Of a DNA stretch of 64,000 bases, positions 9,274 through 18,058 are shown in pieces (position 1 is the stretch's first letter; every line of letters starts with the position of its first letter). The notes beneath the pieces are model-generated. The model searched no databases. It worked only from the letters and a program-made list of their open reading frames with translations, and was not told the DNA's origin. Location: contig NZ_QJJS01000010.1 of NCBI RefSeq assembly GCF_003201595.1, forward strand, positions 62,001-126,000, read 5' to 3'. The position numbers and the translations under genes were made by a program. This DNA is from Sphaerotilus hippei (GTDB lineage: Bacteria; Pseudomonadota; Gammaproteobacteria; Burkholderiales; Burkholderiaceae_C).

Positions 9274-10312
9274 TCGTGGTCTCGTCGAAACCGAAGTCGA
9301 GCAGTACCTTGCAGCTGTAGCGAGGGTTGCGCTCGGCCAGCTCGAACGCCTCCTTGACGTTGCGGAAGTCGATCTGGTGCGTGATGATGTGTTCCGGCTG
9401 CACCAGGCCACGGCTGATCCAGTCGATCACGGTCGGGAACATCGCGCAGTTGAGTCGTGAGGCATGCAGCGACAGCTCCTTCTTGGTCAGTTCCTGCTGC
9501 GGGATGGCTGACGGCGTTGGCGAGAAGCCCAGGATGCCGATCCGTGCTGCCGGGGCCGCGATGCGCACGGCTTCCTCCAGAATGCTGGGGTGGCACACCG
9601 CGTCGTAGATCAAGGTCGGTCCGCCGACGACGCCGCGTGCCTTCAGGGCATCGGCCAGCGTGATGTCGGTGGTGTTGATGACCTCGTCCTCCTCGGCACC
9701 GCAGGTGCGGGCCAGTGCAAGGCGCTCATCGAGGCGGTCGGTGATGTAGACCTTGATGCCGTGAACCTTCTTGAGCACCTGCAGCAGGTTCAGGCCCACC
9801 GGACCGGCGCCGTAGATCAGGGCGATGTCTTCCTTGAGTACACCCGTGCGTGCCGTGACGTTGGCGGCCACCGCGAAGGGCTCGATGATCGAGGCGCAGG
9901 TGGCGCTGACGTTGTCTGGAATGCGGTAGGCATTGTCCGCTGGTGCGCAGACATACTGGCTGAAGCCGCCCTGGCGGTGCACGCCCAGCACGTTCAGGTT
10001 GCTGCAGACGTTGCGCCGGCCGATGCGGCAGGCATGACAGGTCCCGCAACTGATGACCGGGTCCACCGTGACACGTTCGCCTATGCGGGCCGCATCGACG
10101 CCTTCCCCCACGGCGTCGATGCGGCCGAAGAACTCGTGCCCGATCACGCGCGGGTAGGACACGAAGGGGTTCTGGCCGTGAAAGATGTGCAGGTCAGAGC
10201 CGCAGATGCCGGCGAATCGCACGCGCACGCGCACTTCACCGGCGGCGGGTTCGGGCAGGGCCATCTCGCGCACGGCGAGGCTGTTGGGTTCGTCGACGAC
10301 GATGCTCAGCAT
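9266..10312 (-). CDS. rspB: Zinc-dependent polyol/aldonate dehydrogenase, RspB-like (probable L-gulonate 5-dehydrogenase)
   Basis: This 348-residue medium-chain dehydrogenase has a catalytic-zinc cysteine in FAGICGSDLHIFHG, a GHEFFG motif and four structural-zinc cysteines in the segment CGTCHACRIGRRNVC. A Rossmann NAD site, IYGAGPVGLNLLQVL, follows in the second half. It belongs to the family of E. coli RspB, encoded next to the mannonate dehydratase RspA, as here. RspB-type enzymes in such clusters have been linked to oxidation of L-gulonate or L-idonate at C5, giving D-fructuronate for UxuB. That substrate is inferred from context. It lies 48 bases downstream of manD. Confidence 0.8.
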   Translation of the reverse strand: MLSIVVDEPNSLAVREMALPEPAAGEVRVRVRFAGICGSDLHIFHGQNPFVSYPRVIGHEFFGRIDAVGEGVDAARIGERVTVDPVISCGTCHACRIGRRNVCSNLNVLGVHRQGGFSQYVCAPADNAYRIPDNVSATCASIIEPFAVAANVTARTGVLKEDIALIYGAGPVGLNLLQVLKKVHGIKVYITDRLDERLALARTCGAEEDEVINTTDITLADALKARGVVGGPTLIYDAVCHPSILEEAVRIAAPAARIGILGFSPTPSAIPQQELTKKELSLHASRLNCAMFPTVIDWISRGLVQPEHIITHQIDFRNVKEAFELAERNPRYSCKVLLDFGFDETTNA

Positions 10313-10360
10313 GGGATCAGTCTTTCAGCAAGAGGGGCAGGGTGCTCGGGGCGGGGCGGC

Positions 10361-11569
10361 TCACCAGTTCCACATCGCGCCGTCGCGCAGGCGGGCCACG
10401 GGCAAGTAGGCCCGCTCGTAGGGGTGCTTGGCGGCCAGCACCTCGTCGATGTCCACGCCCAGGCCGGGCACCTCGTCCATCACCAGGTAGCCGTCCTCGT
10501 AGCGGTAGTTGTGCGGGAAGACCTCGTCGGTCAGTTCGCTGTGCGGCATCAACTCCTGCACGCCGAAGTTGGGCACCCACAGGCCGAAGTTGACCGCCGC
10601 GGCCATGGTCACCGGCGACAGATCGGTGGCGCCGTGGAAGCCGGTGCGCACCTGGTACATGGCGGCAAAGTCGGCGATGCGGCGCAGGTGGGTGATGCCC
10701 CCGGCGTGCACGATGGTCGAGCGGATGTAGTCGATCAGCTGTTCCTTGATCAGGTCCTTGCAGTCCCAGATCGAGTTGAAGACCTCGCCCACCGCCAGCG
10801 GCGTGGTGCTGTGCTGGCGGATCAGGCGGAAGCTCTCCTGGTTGTCGGCCGGCGTGGCGTCCTCCACCCAGAACATGCGGTAGGGCTCCAGGTCCTTGCA
10901 CAGCCGTGCGGCCTCGATGGGCGTGAGGCGGTGGTGCGCATCGTGCAGCAGGTGCGGGTCGAACCCCACCGCCTCACGCACCTTGCGGAACAGCTCGGGC
11001 GTGTGGCGCAGGTAGAGCGCGGTGTCCCAGGTCTCCTCGGGTGGCAGGCCCTTCTGCGCCGGCTCGTAGTGGCCCTTGGCCTTGCCCACGCCGTAGACCT
11101 TGTCCATGCCCGGCACGCCCGACTGCACGCGGATGGCCTTGTAGCCTTCCTCGATGTGCTGCTGAACCGCCTCGATCGCCTCGGCGTGATCGCGTCCGTT
11201 GGCATGGCCGTAGACCATCACGCCGTCGCGGCTCTTGCCGCCCAGCAGGCGGTAGACCGGCATGCCGGCAAGCTTGCCGAGGATGTCCCACAGCGCCATG
11301 TCGATGGCGGCGATGGCCGTCATCGTGACCGGCCCGCGGCGCCAGTAGGCGCCCCGGTACAGGTACTGCCAGATGTCTTCGAGGTTGCGCGGGTCGCGCC
11401 CCACCAGGCACGGGAAGATGTGGTCTTCCAGGTAGCTGCGCACCGACAGCTCGCGGCCGTTCAGCGTGGCGTCGCCCAGGCCGTAGACGCCCTCGTCGGT
11501 GGTGATCTTCACCGTGACGAAGTTGCGGCCGGGGCAGGTGACGATGGTTTCGAGGCGTTCGATCTTCAC
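10361..11569 (-). CDS. manD: D-mannonate dehydratase of the enolase superfamily (RspA/ManD)
   Basis: This 402-residue enolase-superfamily enzyme dehydrates D-mannonate to 2-keto-3-deoxygluconate. Counting from the GTG start, the Mg2+ ligands D210, E236 and E262 and the catalytic residues Y159 and H212 fall at the numbering known for characterised ManD enzymes. They lie in the segments [22 protein letters not shown] and VGEVFNS. The HGATDLSP loop carries alanine at a site where ManD members also have proline. GTG at 11569 was chosen because [10 protein letters not shown] aligns with the family N-terminus and a GAGAGA-like ribosome site precedes it. It sits 16 bases after the GntR regulator in one operon. 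Confidence 0.92.
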   Translation of the reverse strand: MKIERLETIVTCPGRNFVTVKITTDEGVYGLGDATLNGRELSVRSYLEDHIFPCLVGRDPRNLEDIWQYLYRGAYWRRGPVTMTAIAAIDMALWDILGKLAGMPVYRLLGGKSRDGVMVYGHANGRDHAEAIEAVQQHIEEGYKAIRVQSGVPGMDKVYGVGKAKGHYEPAQKGLPPEETWDTALYLRHTPELFRKVREAVGFDPHLLHDAHHRLTPIEAARLCKDLEPYRMFWVEDATPADNQESFRLIRQHSTTPLAVGEVFNSIWDCKDLIKEQLIDYIRSTIVHAGGITHLRRIADFAAMYQVRTGFHGATDLSPVTMAAAVNFGLWVPNFGVQELMPHSELTDEVFPHNYRYEDGYLVMDEVPGLGVDIDEVLAAKHPYERAYLPVARLRDGAMWNW

Positions 11570-11585
11570 GGGGCAGTCTCTCGGT

Positions 11586-12314
11586 TCAGTCGACGAAGTG
11601 GTCAGGCGCACGCTGACGCACCTGCGGGAGTTGGCGGCCCACACGGTCGATGTGGCCAGCCACGGCGGCGCCGAGGCGGCCGACATCACGGGCCGCCATC
11701 AGTGCAAGGATCTGTTCGTGTTCGGCCAGGGCGAGCTGGGCGTGGTCGGCCACGCCATCCAGCAGCAGCCAGCGCACTCTGTCGAACTGGCGCTTCATCG
11801 GCTGCAGCATCTCCCACACATGCGGGCGCCCGGCGAACTCGAAGAGCCTGCGATGCATCAGTTCGTCGAGTCGGAAGAACTCGCCCACCTCGCCCTTCGC
11901 AACCGCGCTGCGCTGCTGGTCCACGATGCCAGCGAACTCGTCTAGCTGCACGGGCGTGATGGTCTGCGCCAGCTGCACATGGCTGGCGCATTCGAGCGTG
12001 CTGCGGGCGAAACGGCCTTCGTCGAGGCGGTTCATCGAGATCGGCGCGACCAGCGTGCCGACCTTGCGCTGTATCTGCACCAGCTGCTCGTCGGCCAGCT
12101 GCACCAGGGCCTCGCGCACCGGAGTGCGGCTGACTTCCAGCGTGGCGGCGATGGTCGCCTCCGACAGGCTGAAGCGTGGCGGCAGTGTGCCGCGCACGAT
12201 GGCGTCACGCAGGCGCTGGTAGACCTGCTGGGTGTACGAGCGCTCCGGATCGAAGCTCAGGCCGCGCAGGGCGGTGAGCAGGATGGCATCGGTGGCAAGA
12301 GGTGCTTTGGTCAT
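11586..12314 (-). CDS. GntR-family (FadR subgroup) transcriptional regulator of hexuronate genes
   Basis: This 242-residue regulator has an N-terminal winged helix-turn-helix (about residues 25-90) with the typical [20 protein letters not shown] stretch. A C-terminal all-helical FCD ligand-binding domain contains the metal-site histidine pattern ([13 protein letters not shown] and LAEHEQIL). It is the first gene of the minus-strand operon and is divergent to uxuB. By analogy with UxuR/ExuR it probably represses both arms and is released by fructuronate, mannonate or a related aldonate. ATG at 12314 is preferred; a GTG three codons earlier is the alternative. The putative operator motif lies 17 bases upstream. 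Confidence 0.85.
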   Translation of the reverse strand: MTKAPLATDAILLTALRGLSFDPERSYTQQVYQRLRDAIVRGTLPPRFSLSEATIAATLEVSRTPVREALVQLADEQLVQIQRKVGTLVAPISMNRLDEGRFARSTLECASHVQLAQTITPVQLDEFAGIVDQQRSAVAKGEVGEFFRLDELMHRRLFEFAGRPHVWEMLQPMKRQFDRVRWLLLDGVADHAQLALAEHEQILALMAARDVGRLGAAVAGHIDRVGRQLPQVRQRAPDHFVD

Positions 12315-12330
12315 GGTTCTCACTGTTCTG

Positions 12331-12437
12331 CCATGGTAGTTAATTCAAAGATTGACATCAATCCCCGGGTTTTTACTGACATATTGGGTCATGTGTCTTC
12401 CATAGACTGCAAATCTGCCATGGCACCATGGTAGTTA
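12331..12437. promoter_or_regulatory. Divergent promoter with repeated operator-like motif
   Basis: The region between the GntR regulator and uxuB contains the 12-base sequence CCATGGTAGTTA twice in the same orientation, at 12331-12342 and 12426-12437. A related CTGCCATGG occurs at 12416-12424 and also covers the start of the first copy. The copies are 95 bases apart, close to nine helical turns, which would place two bound dimers on the same DNA face. The second copy overlaps the first candidate start codon of uxuB. The arrangement suggests looping repression of both operons by the adjacent GntR protein, but no binding evidence exists. Confidence 0.5.
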
Positions 12438-13915
12438 GCGAGTCCACCTTGAATATACTGACCTCTTCCACCAGTGCGCGCCTCCCGGCTGATGTGCAGA
12501 TGCCCCGCTATGAGCGGGATGCGCTGCGCAATGGAATCGTCCACCTGGGCTTGGGCGCCTTTCATCGGGCTCACCAGGCGCTCTACACCGAGGCGGTGCT
12601 GAACGAAGGCGACCTGCGCTGGGGGATTGTGGGTGTGCACCTGCGCGGCCGTCGTCTGGCTGACGTGCTGCGCGCCCAGGACCAGCTCTGGTCGGTGACC
12701 GAGCGCCATGCCGAGCAGGCCCGCACCCAGGTCGTCGGCGCGCTGCGAGCGGCGCTGTTCGCGCCCGAGCAGGGTGAAGCGGTGCTGGCCGCACTGGCCG
12801 ATCCGGGCGTGCACGTCATCACCTCCACCGTCACCGAGAAGGGCTACAGCTTCCAGCCGGCCTCCGGCGAGCTGGACCTGGACGACGCCGACCTGCTGCA
12901 CGACCTGCGCCATCCTGCCGCTCCGCGAAGCACGCTGGGCGTGCTGGCTGCCGGCCTGTCGCGACGCCCCGCCACGGCGCCGGTCACGGTGGTCTGCTGC
13001 GACAACATGGCGGCCAACGGAGACCAGCTGCGGCAGCTGCTGCTCCAATATGCCGATCGAGCCTGCCCGGCATTGCGGGGGCGGTTGACGGACGGCAGCA
13101 TCGCCTTTCCCAACACCATGGTGGACCGCATCGTGCCGGCAGCCACGACCGGGTCGCTGGACTGGGCCAGCCAGCGGCTGGGCCTGCGTGACGAAGCCGC
13201 CATCGTCTGCGAGCCTTTCACGCAGTGGGTCATCGAGGACCGCTTTGCCGGACCCCGTCCTGCCTGGGAGCGTGCCGGCGCGCTGCTCACCGGTGATGTG
13301 CGCCCTTTCCAGGCGATGAAGCTGCGCCTGCTCAACGGCAGCCACTCGGCGATCGCTTACCTCGGCCAGTTGCGCGGCCGCGAGACCGTGGCCGAGGCGA
13401 TGGCCGATCCGCTGATCCGGACCGCCGTGCGTGGCCTGATGTTCAACGACCTGCTGCCGTCCGTGACCGTGCCGGCCGGCTTCGACGCCGCGACCTACTG
13501 CGAGCAGCTGCTGCACCGTTTCGACAACCCGGCCCTTGCCCACCGCACGGAACAGATCGCAATGGACGGGACCCAGAAGGTGGCCGTGCGCTGGCTGCCC
13601 ACGCTGCGCGAGCGGCTGGCCGAGGGTGCGAGCTGCCCGTGGCTGGAGCGTGCGCTGGCGGCCTGGATGCACTACCTGCTGCAGGGGCATGCCGAGCACG
13701 GCCAGCGCCTGACGGTCAGCGATCCCGGCGCCCCAGCCTTGGTCGCCGTGCTGCGCCAGACGCTCGCACCCGAGGCGCTCGCCCGGGCTGCACTGAGCCA
13801 TGCCCCGGTGTTCGGCACCGAGCCCTGGCCCGACGCGCTGGCGCACCGGCTGGGCCGGCACCTGGCCGCCTTGCAGTCCGGAGGCACCGAGGCCTTGCTG
13901 GCCTCGGCCCCTTGA
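12428..13915 (+). CDS. uxuB: D-mannonate oxidoreductase / fructuronate reductase (mannitol dehydrogenase family)
   Basis: This 495-residue long-chain polyol dehydrogenase interconverts D-fructuronate and D-mannonate with NAD(H). Family signatures include GIVHLGLGAFHRAHQALYTE near the N-terminus (the NAD-binding strand), VVCCDNMAANGDQLRQ with the catalytic-region asparagine, FPNTMVDRIVPA, and the lysine-containing MKLRLLNGSHSAIAYLG active-site helix. The start is uncertain. ATG at 12428 lies inside an operator-like repeat and lacks a clear ribosome site, whereas an in-frame TTG at 12449 would give a more standard N-terminus. Downstream are the TRAP transporter genes in the same direction. Together with ManD and KdgK it completes fructuronate to KDPG. 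Confidence 0.9.
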   Translation: MVVSESTLNILTSSTSARLPADVQMPRYERDALRNGIVHLGLGAFHRAHQALYTEAVLNEGDLRWGIVGVHLRGRRLADVLRAQDQLWSVTERHAEQARTQVVGALRAALFAPEQGEAVLAALADPGVHVITSTVTEKGYSFQPASGELDLDDADLLHDLRHPAAPRSTLGVLAAGLSRRPATAPVTVVCCDNMAANGDQLRQLLLQYADRACPALRGRLTDGSIAFPNTMVDRIVPAATTGSLDWASQRLGLRDEAAIVCEPFTQWVIEDRFAGPRPAWERAGALLTGDVRPFQAMKLRLLNGSHSAIAYLGQLRGRETVAEAMADPLIRTAVRGLMFNDLLPSVTVPAGFDAATYCEQLLHRFDNPALAHRTEQIAMDGTQKVAVRWLPTLRERLAEGASCPWLERALAAWMHYLLQGHAEHGQRLTVSDPGAPALVAVLRQTLAPEALARAALSHAPVFGTEPWPDALAHRLGRHLAALQSGGTEALLASAP

Positions 13916-13972
13916 ATCCACTGAATCAACCCCGCAGGCGCGGCACCGCGCCGACCACTCTGGAGACTTGAT

Positions 13973-14986
13973 ATGGCATTGAACCGCAGACAATTTGGAT
14001 CGCTCGCTGCATCACTGGGCCTGGGGGCTTCGGTCTTCAGTCCGGTGCGGGCCCAGGGTGCGCAGATCACCCTGAAGTACGGCACCGCCTTCCCGGCCGA
14101 TCACCCCGGAACCCTGCGCATCAAGGAGGCGGCCGAGCTGCTGAAGAAGGACACCGGCGGCCGGGTCGACCTGCAGGTCTATCCCGCCAGCCAGCTGGGC
14201 AGCGAGCCCGACATGATCTCGCAGACCCGCTCGGGCGCGATCGACATGATGTCCACCGCCGGCACCAACCTGCAGACCCTGGTGCCCACCGCCGGCATCA
14301 ACGGCGTGGCCTTCGCGTTCAAGGACTACGCCACCGTCTGGGCGGCGATGGACGGCGAGCTCGGCGGCCATGTGCGCGCGGCGATGGCCAAGGTCAACCT
14401 GCAGGCCTTCGACAAGGTGCTGGACAACGGCTACCGCAACATCACCACCGCCGGCAAGGCGATCAACAGCCCGGCTGACCTGAAGGGCTTCAAGATCCGC
14501 GTGCCCGGCATCCCGATGTGGCTGTCGATGTTCAAGGCGCTGGGCGCGTCGCCCACAGCCATCCCCTTCGGCGAGCTGTACTCGGCGCTGCAGACCAAGG
14601 TGGTCGATGGCCAGGAGAACCCGCTGGCGCTGATCCAGAGCGCCAAGCTCTATGAAGTGCAGAAGTACTGCTCGCTGACCGGCCACACCTGGGACGGCCA
14701 CTTCATCTTCGGCAATGCCCGAAAGTTGCAGGCCTTGCCGCGCGAAGTGCAGGAGGCCCTGGCCAGCCACCTGAACGCCGCAGCGCTTCGCCAGCGCGAG
14801 GACATCGCGCGCCTGAACAGGGACGCCGAGGCCAGCCTGGCGAAGGCCGGCATCATCTTCAACCGCCCTGACACCACGCCTTTCCGCACCCTGCTGCGCA
14901 GTGCCGGCTTCTATGCCGAGTGGAAGAACAAGCTGGGTGAAGAGGCCTGGAACAAGCTCGAGAAATACGCTGGCGACCTGGCCTGA
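13973..14986 (+). CDS. dctP: TRAP transporter solute-binding protein (DctP family)
   Basis: This 337-residue periplasmic receptor captures an organic acid for the adjacent TRAP membrane protein. The N-terminus (LNRRQFGSLAASLGLGASVF) has twin arginines followed by a hydrophobic stretch and a probable cleavage after VRAQG, suggesting export by the Tat or Sec route. The body shows DctP features: the LKYGTAFPADHPGT opening, the carboxylate-binding arginine region DLKGFKIRVPG, and PFGELYSALQTKVVDGQENP. Placement between uxuB and the DctQM fusion argues for a hexuronate or aldonate ligand. The ligand itself is inferred. Confidence 0.9.
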   Translation: MALNRRQFGSLAASLGLGASVFSPVRAQGAQITLKYGTAFPADHPGTLRIKEAAELLKKDTGGRVDLQVYPASQLGSEPDMISQTRSGAIDMMSTAGTNLQTLVPTAGINGVAFAFKDYATVWAAMDGELGGHVRAAMAKVNLQAFDKVLDNGYRNITTAGKAINSPADLKGFKIRVPGIPMWLSMFKALGASPTAIPFGELYSALQTKVVDGQENPLALIQSAKLYEVQKYCSLTGHTWDGHFIFGNARKLQALPREVQEALASHLNAAALRQREDIARLNRDAEASLAKAGIIFNRPDTTPFRTLLRSAGFYAEWKNKLGEEAWNKLEKYAGDLA

Positions 14987-15057
14987 CCACCAGCCCCGCA
15001 CCGAGAGAAATCGCGCCCATGGCGCGCGCAGAACCCGAAGTAGAAGAAGGAAGGCCC

Positions 15058-16941
15058 ATGGCCCACGCTAGTTCCGTCATCCCCGAACTGCCCGACGACC
15101 TGGATGGAGGGACGGCGGTTCCGCTGGGCGCCCACGCCACGTCACGCTGGATGTGGCCGTTGGAGGGCCTGTCTGCAGCCCTGATGCTTGCCATCATCGG
15201 CCTTCTTCTCGGCGGCGTGGTCTCCCGCTACATGTTCTCCAGCCCGATCGACTGGATCGACGAGGTGGTCTCGATCGCCTTCATCTGGCTGGCCATGTCG
15301 GGCGCGGCGATCGCGATGCAGCGCAACGAGCACCTGCGGTTGACGCTGTTCGTCGACATGCTGCCCGAGCGGCTGCGCACCTTCGTGCAGGCACTCTCGC
15401 TGGTCTGCGTGGCGACCTTCCTGCTGGCGCTGATCGGTCCGGCCATCGAGCATGCACGCGAGGAGTGGTTCGTCGTCACGCCCACGCTGGGCCTGCCCAA
15501 CGTGGTCCGGGTGGCGGCCATCGTCTTCGGCGTGGCGCTGATGCTGCTGATCGTGCTGATCCACGCCTTGCGCACGGTGCGCTGGCCGCAGCTGCTGGCC
15601 GCGGTCGTGCTGGTGGCGGGCGTGGCGATGCTGTGCCTGGGCCTCAAGCCCCAGTGGATGCAGCTCGGGCTGCTCAACCTGGTCATCTTCCTGGTTGGCG
15701 TGGTGGCCTTGAGCCTGGCGGCAGGCGTCCCCATCGCCTTCTGCTTCGGCCTGGGGGTGATGAGCTTCCTGGCCTTCTCGTCGGACGTGCCGCTGGTGGT
15801 GGTGGTCGGACGGATGGACGAGGGCATGGCCAACTTCGTGCTGGTGTCAGTGCCCATCTTCGTGATGCTGGGCTGCGTGCTGGATGCCACCGGCATGGGC
15901 AAGGCCATCGTCGACTTCCTGGCGTCGCTGATCGGCCACGTCAAGGCCGGCATGAGCTATGTGCTGCTGGGCTCGCTGTTCATCGTCTCGGGCATCTCGG
16001 GCTCCAAGGTGTCGGACATGGCCACCGTCGCGCCCGCGCTGTTCCCCGAGATGAAGCGGCGTGGCAACAAGCCACCCGAGATGATCGCCCTGCTGGCCAC
16101 CGGTGCCGCCATGGCCGACACCGTGCCACCCAGCATCGTGCTGATCGTGCTGGGCTCGGTGGCCGGGGTCTCGATCGCCGGTCTGTTCCAGGCCGGCTTC
16201 TTCGTGGCCATGGTGCTGCTGGGTGCGCTGCTGGTGCTGGCCCGCTGGAAGGCCCGCCACGAGCAGACCGAGGGCGCCCGGCGCCCGACCGCGGCGCTGA
16301 TCGGCCGCCTGCTGGTCATCGCCGCTCCCGCGCTGGTGCTGCCTTTCCTGATCCGCAGCGCCGTAGGCGGCGGCGTGGCCACCGCCACCGAGGTGTCCAC
16401 CATCGCCGTCCTCTACGCCTTGCTGGTGGGGCAGGTGCTCTACGGCGGCATCGGTCTGCGCAAGATCTACGCGATGCTGGTCGAGACCGCCGCGCTCAGT
16501 GGTGCCATCCTGCTGATTCTGGGCACCGCCTCGGCAATGGCCTGGGCCATCACCCAGAGCGGTGTGGTGCAGCACCTCTCGGTGTTCCTGACCACGCTGC
16601 CGGGAGGCTGGATCGCCTTCATGGGGGTCACGATCGTGGTCTTCCTGATCCTGGGCTGCCTGCTTGAAGGCCTGCCGGCCGTGCTGCTGCTGGCGCCCAT
16701 CATGTTCCCGATTGCCAAGAAGCTGGGCATCAACGACATCCACTACTCGATGGTCGTGGTCACGGCGATGAACGTGGGCTTGATGATGCCGCCCATCGGC
16801 GTGGGTTTCTACATCGCCTGCCGCATCGGCGATGCCAAGCCGGATGATGTGATCGCCGCGATCTGGCCCTATCTGGTGGCCCTGCTGGTCGGTGTGGTGG
16901 TGATCGCGGCGGTGCCGGGCGTGTCCACCTTCGCCTTGTGA
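15058..16941 (+). CDS. TRAP transporter fused small and large permease (DctQ-DctM)
   Basis: This 627-residue inner-membrane protein joins the four-helix DctQ subunit (about residues 25-190) to the twelve-helix DctM subunit (about 200-620). The DctQ part shows SRYMFSSPIDWIDEVVSIAF followed by the AMQRNEHLRL motif. The DctM part shows GVPIAFCFGLG, GISGSKVSDMATVAPALFPE, a TVPPSIVLIVLGSVAG loop and a late LMMPPIGVGFYIAC segment. Both subunits usually come from separate genes, but natural fusions are known. ATG at 15058 follows a strong GAAGGAAGG ribosome site; an in-frame ATG at 15019 lacks one. It should pair with the DctP receptor encoded upstream and use a sodium gradient. Confidence 0.92.
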   Translation: MAHASSVIPELPDDLDGGTAVPLGAHATSRWMWPLEGLSAALMLAIIGLLLGGVVSRYMFSSPIDWIDEVVSIAFIWLAMSGAAIAMQRNEHLRLTLFVDMLPERLRTFVQALSLVCVATFLLALIGPAIEHAREEWFVVTPTLGLPNVVRVAAIVFGVALMLLIVLIHALRTVRWPQLLAAVVLVAGVAMLCLGLKPQWMQLGLLNLVIFLVGVVALSLAAGVPIAFCFGLGVMSFLAFSSDVPLVVVVGRMDEGMANFVLVSVPIFVMLGCVLDATGMGKAIVDFLASLIGHVKAGMSYVLLGSLFIVSGISGSKVSDMATVAPALFPEMKRRGNKPPEMIALLATGAAMADTVPPSIVLIVLGSVAGVSIAGLFQAGFFVAMVLLGALLVLARWKARHEQTEGARRPTAALIGRLLVIAAPALVLPFLIRSAVGGGVATATEVSTIAVLYALLVGQVLYGGIGLRKIYAMLVETAALSGAILLILGTASAMAWAITQSGVVQHLSVFLTTLPGGWIAFMGVTIVVFLILGCLLEGLPAVLLLAPIMFPIAKKLGINDIHYSMVVVTAMNVGLMMPPIGVGFYIACRIGDAKPDDVIAAIWPYLVALLVGVVVIAAVPGVSTFAL

Positions 16942-17167
16942 TCTGGCCGCGGCGACACATCGTCCGTCCGGAGATCGCTGCCGGTGACGGTGGTGTCGTC
17001 CGCCCGTCGCGCGGATTCGTGTCGCCACGCTGGTCGATTGGTTGTCCAGCCCAGGACAGTGACCGGGCCATGAGGCCTGCACAGCCGCCCGTTCATCGGG
17101 TGAGAGCACGATCTTTCTAGGCCTGATGGGCGCCCGGGCAGGCCGTCCCATGAGGCACACTCCCGGC

Positions 17168-17929
17168 ATGTGCCAGCTGCTCGGTCTCAACGCCAATACC
17201 CCCACCGATCTGGTGTTCAGCTTCACCGGCTTCGCCCATCGTGCCCAGGAGCACAAGGACGGCTTCGGCATCGGCTTCTTCGAGGGCGCGGGCGCGCGGC
17301 TGTTCGTCGACCCGGTCAGTGCCCGGCAGTCGCCGGTGGCGGAGATGATCCGCCGCTATCCGATCCACAGCCGCCACATCATCGCCCACATCCGCAAGGC
17401 CACGCAGGGCCGGGTGGCGCTGGAGAACACCCACCCGTTCATGCGCGAGCTGTGGGGGCGCTACTGGGTGTTCGCGCACAACGGCAATCTGGTGGACTTC
17501 GCTCCGAAGCTGCACGCGGCCTTCCGCCCGGTCGGCGACACCGACAGCGAGCGGGCGTTCTGCTGGCTGATGCAGGAGCTGTCCAAGAACCACGCCAGCC
17601 TGCCCAGCGTCGAGCACCTGACGCAGACCCTGGCCGAGCTGGCCGCGGGGCCCGCCCGCCACGGCACCTTCAACTTCCTGCTCAGCAACGGCGAGGCCCT
17701 GTGGGCGCACTGCAGCACGCATCTGCACTACGTCGAGCGTGGCCACCCGTTCCCGACCGCGCAGCTGCAGGATGCGGACGTGACCGTGGACTTCGCCGCC
17801 CACACCACGCCGACCGACCGCGTGGCGGTGGTGGTCACGCAGCCGCTGACCTGCAACGAGTCGTGGCAGGCGCTCGGCCCGGGGGAGCTGGCCGTGTTCG
17901 TGGACGGACGCCGGCGCCTGCCGCCCTGA
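17168..17929 (+). CDS. Class II glutamine amidotransferase (YafJ-like)
   Basis: This 253-residue protein is an N-terminal-nucleophile glutamine amidotransferase. The start was placed at 17168 so that removal of methionine exposes Cys2 (MCQLLGLNANTP), the required nucleophile. Other conserved class II features follow: HIRKATQGRV, ENTHPFMREL, FAHNGNL and the DTDSERAF segment. It resembles stand-alone YafJ-type proteins, which lack an obvious synthase domain and whose acceptor is not firmly established. The gene stands alone between the TRAP operon and the convergent arsA. An in-frame upstream extension would bury the cysteine and was rejected. Confidence 0.88.
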   Translation: MCQLLGLNANTPTDLVFSFTGFAHRAQEHKDGFGIGFFEGAGARLFVDPVSARQSPVAEMIRRYPIHSRHIIAHIRKATQGRVALENTHPFMRELWGRYWVFAHNGNLVDFAPKLHAAFRPVGDTDSERAFCWLMQELSKNHASLPSVEHLTQTLAELAAGPARHGTFNFLLSNGEALWAHCSTHLHYVERGHPFPTAQLQDADVTVDFAAHTTPTDRVAVVVTQPLTCNESWQALGPGELAVFVDGRRRLPP

Positions 17930-18058
17930 TCGCCCGGTGCGGCCTGCCGGGTGCAGGGCACGTGTGCCGTCAGGGGTGGGGCCACCAGGCGTGCGGTCAC
18001 GGCGCCCGCCACGGTGGCCCTGCCGCCGTGTGACGTGTCGGCTGCACCGTCCGGGCGC

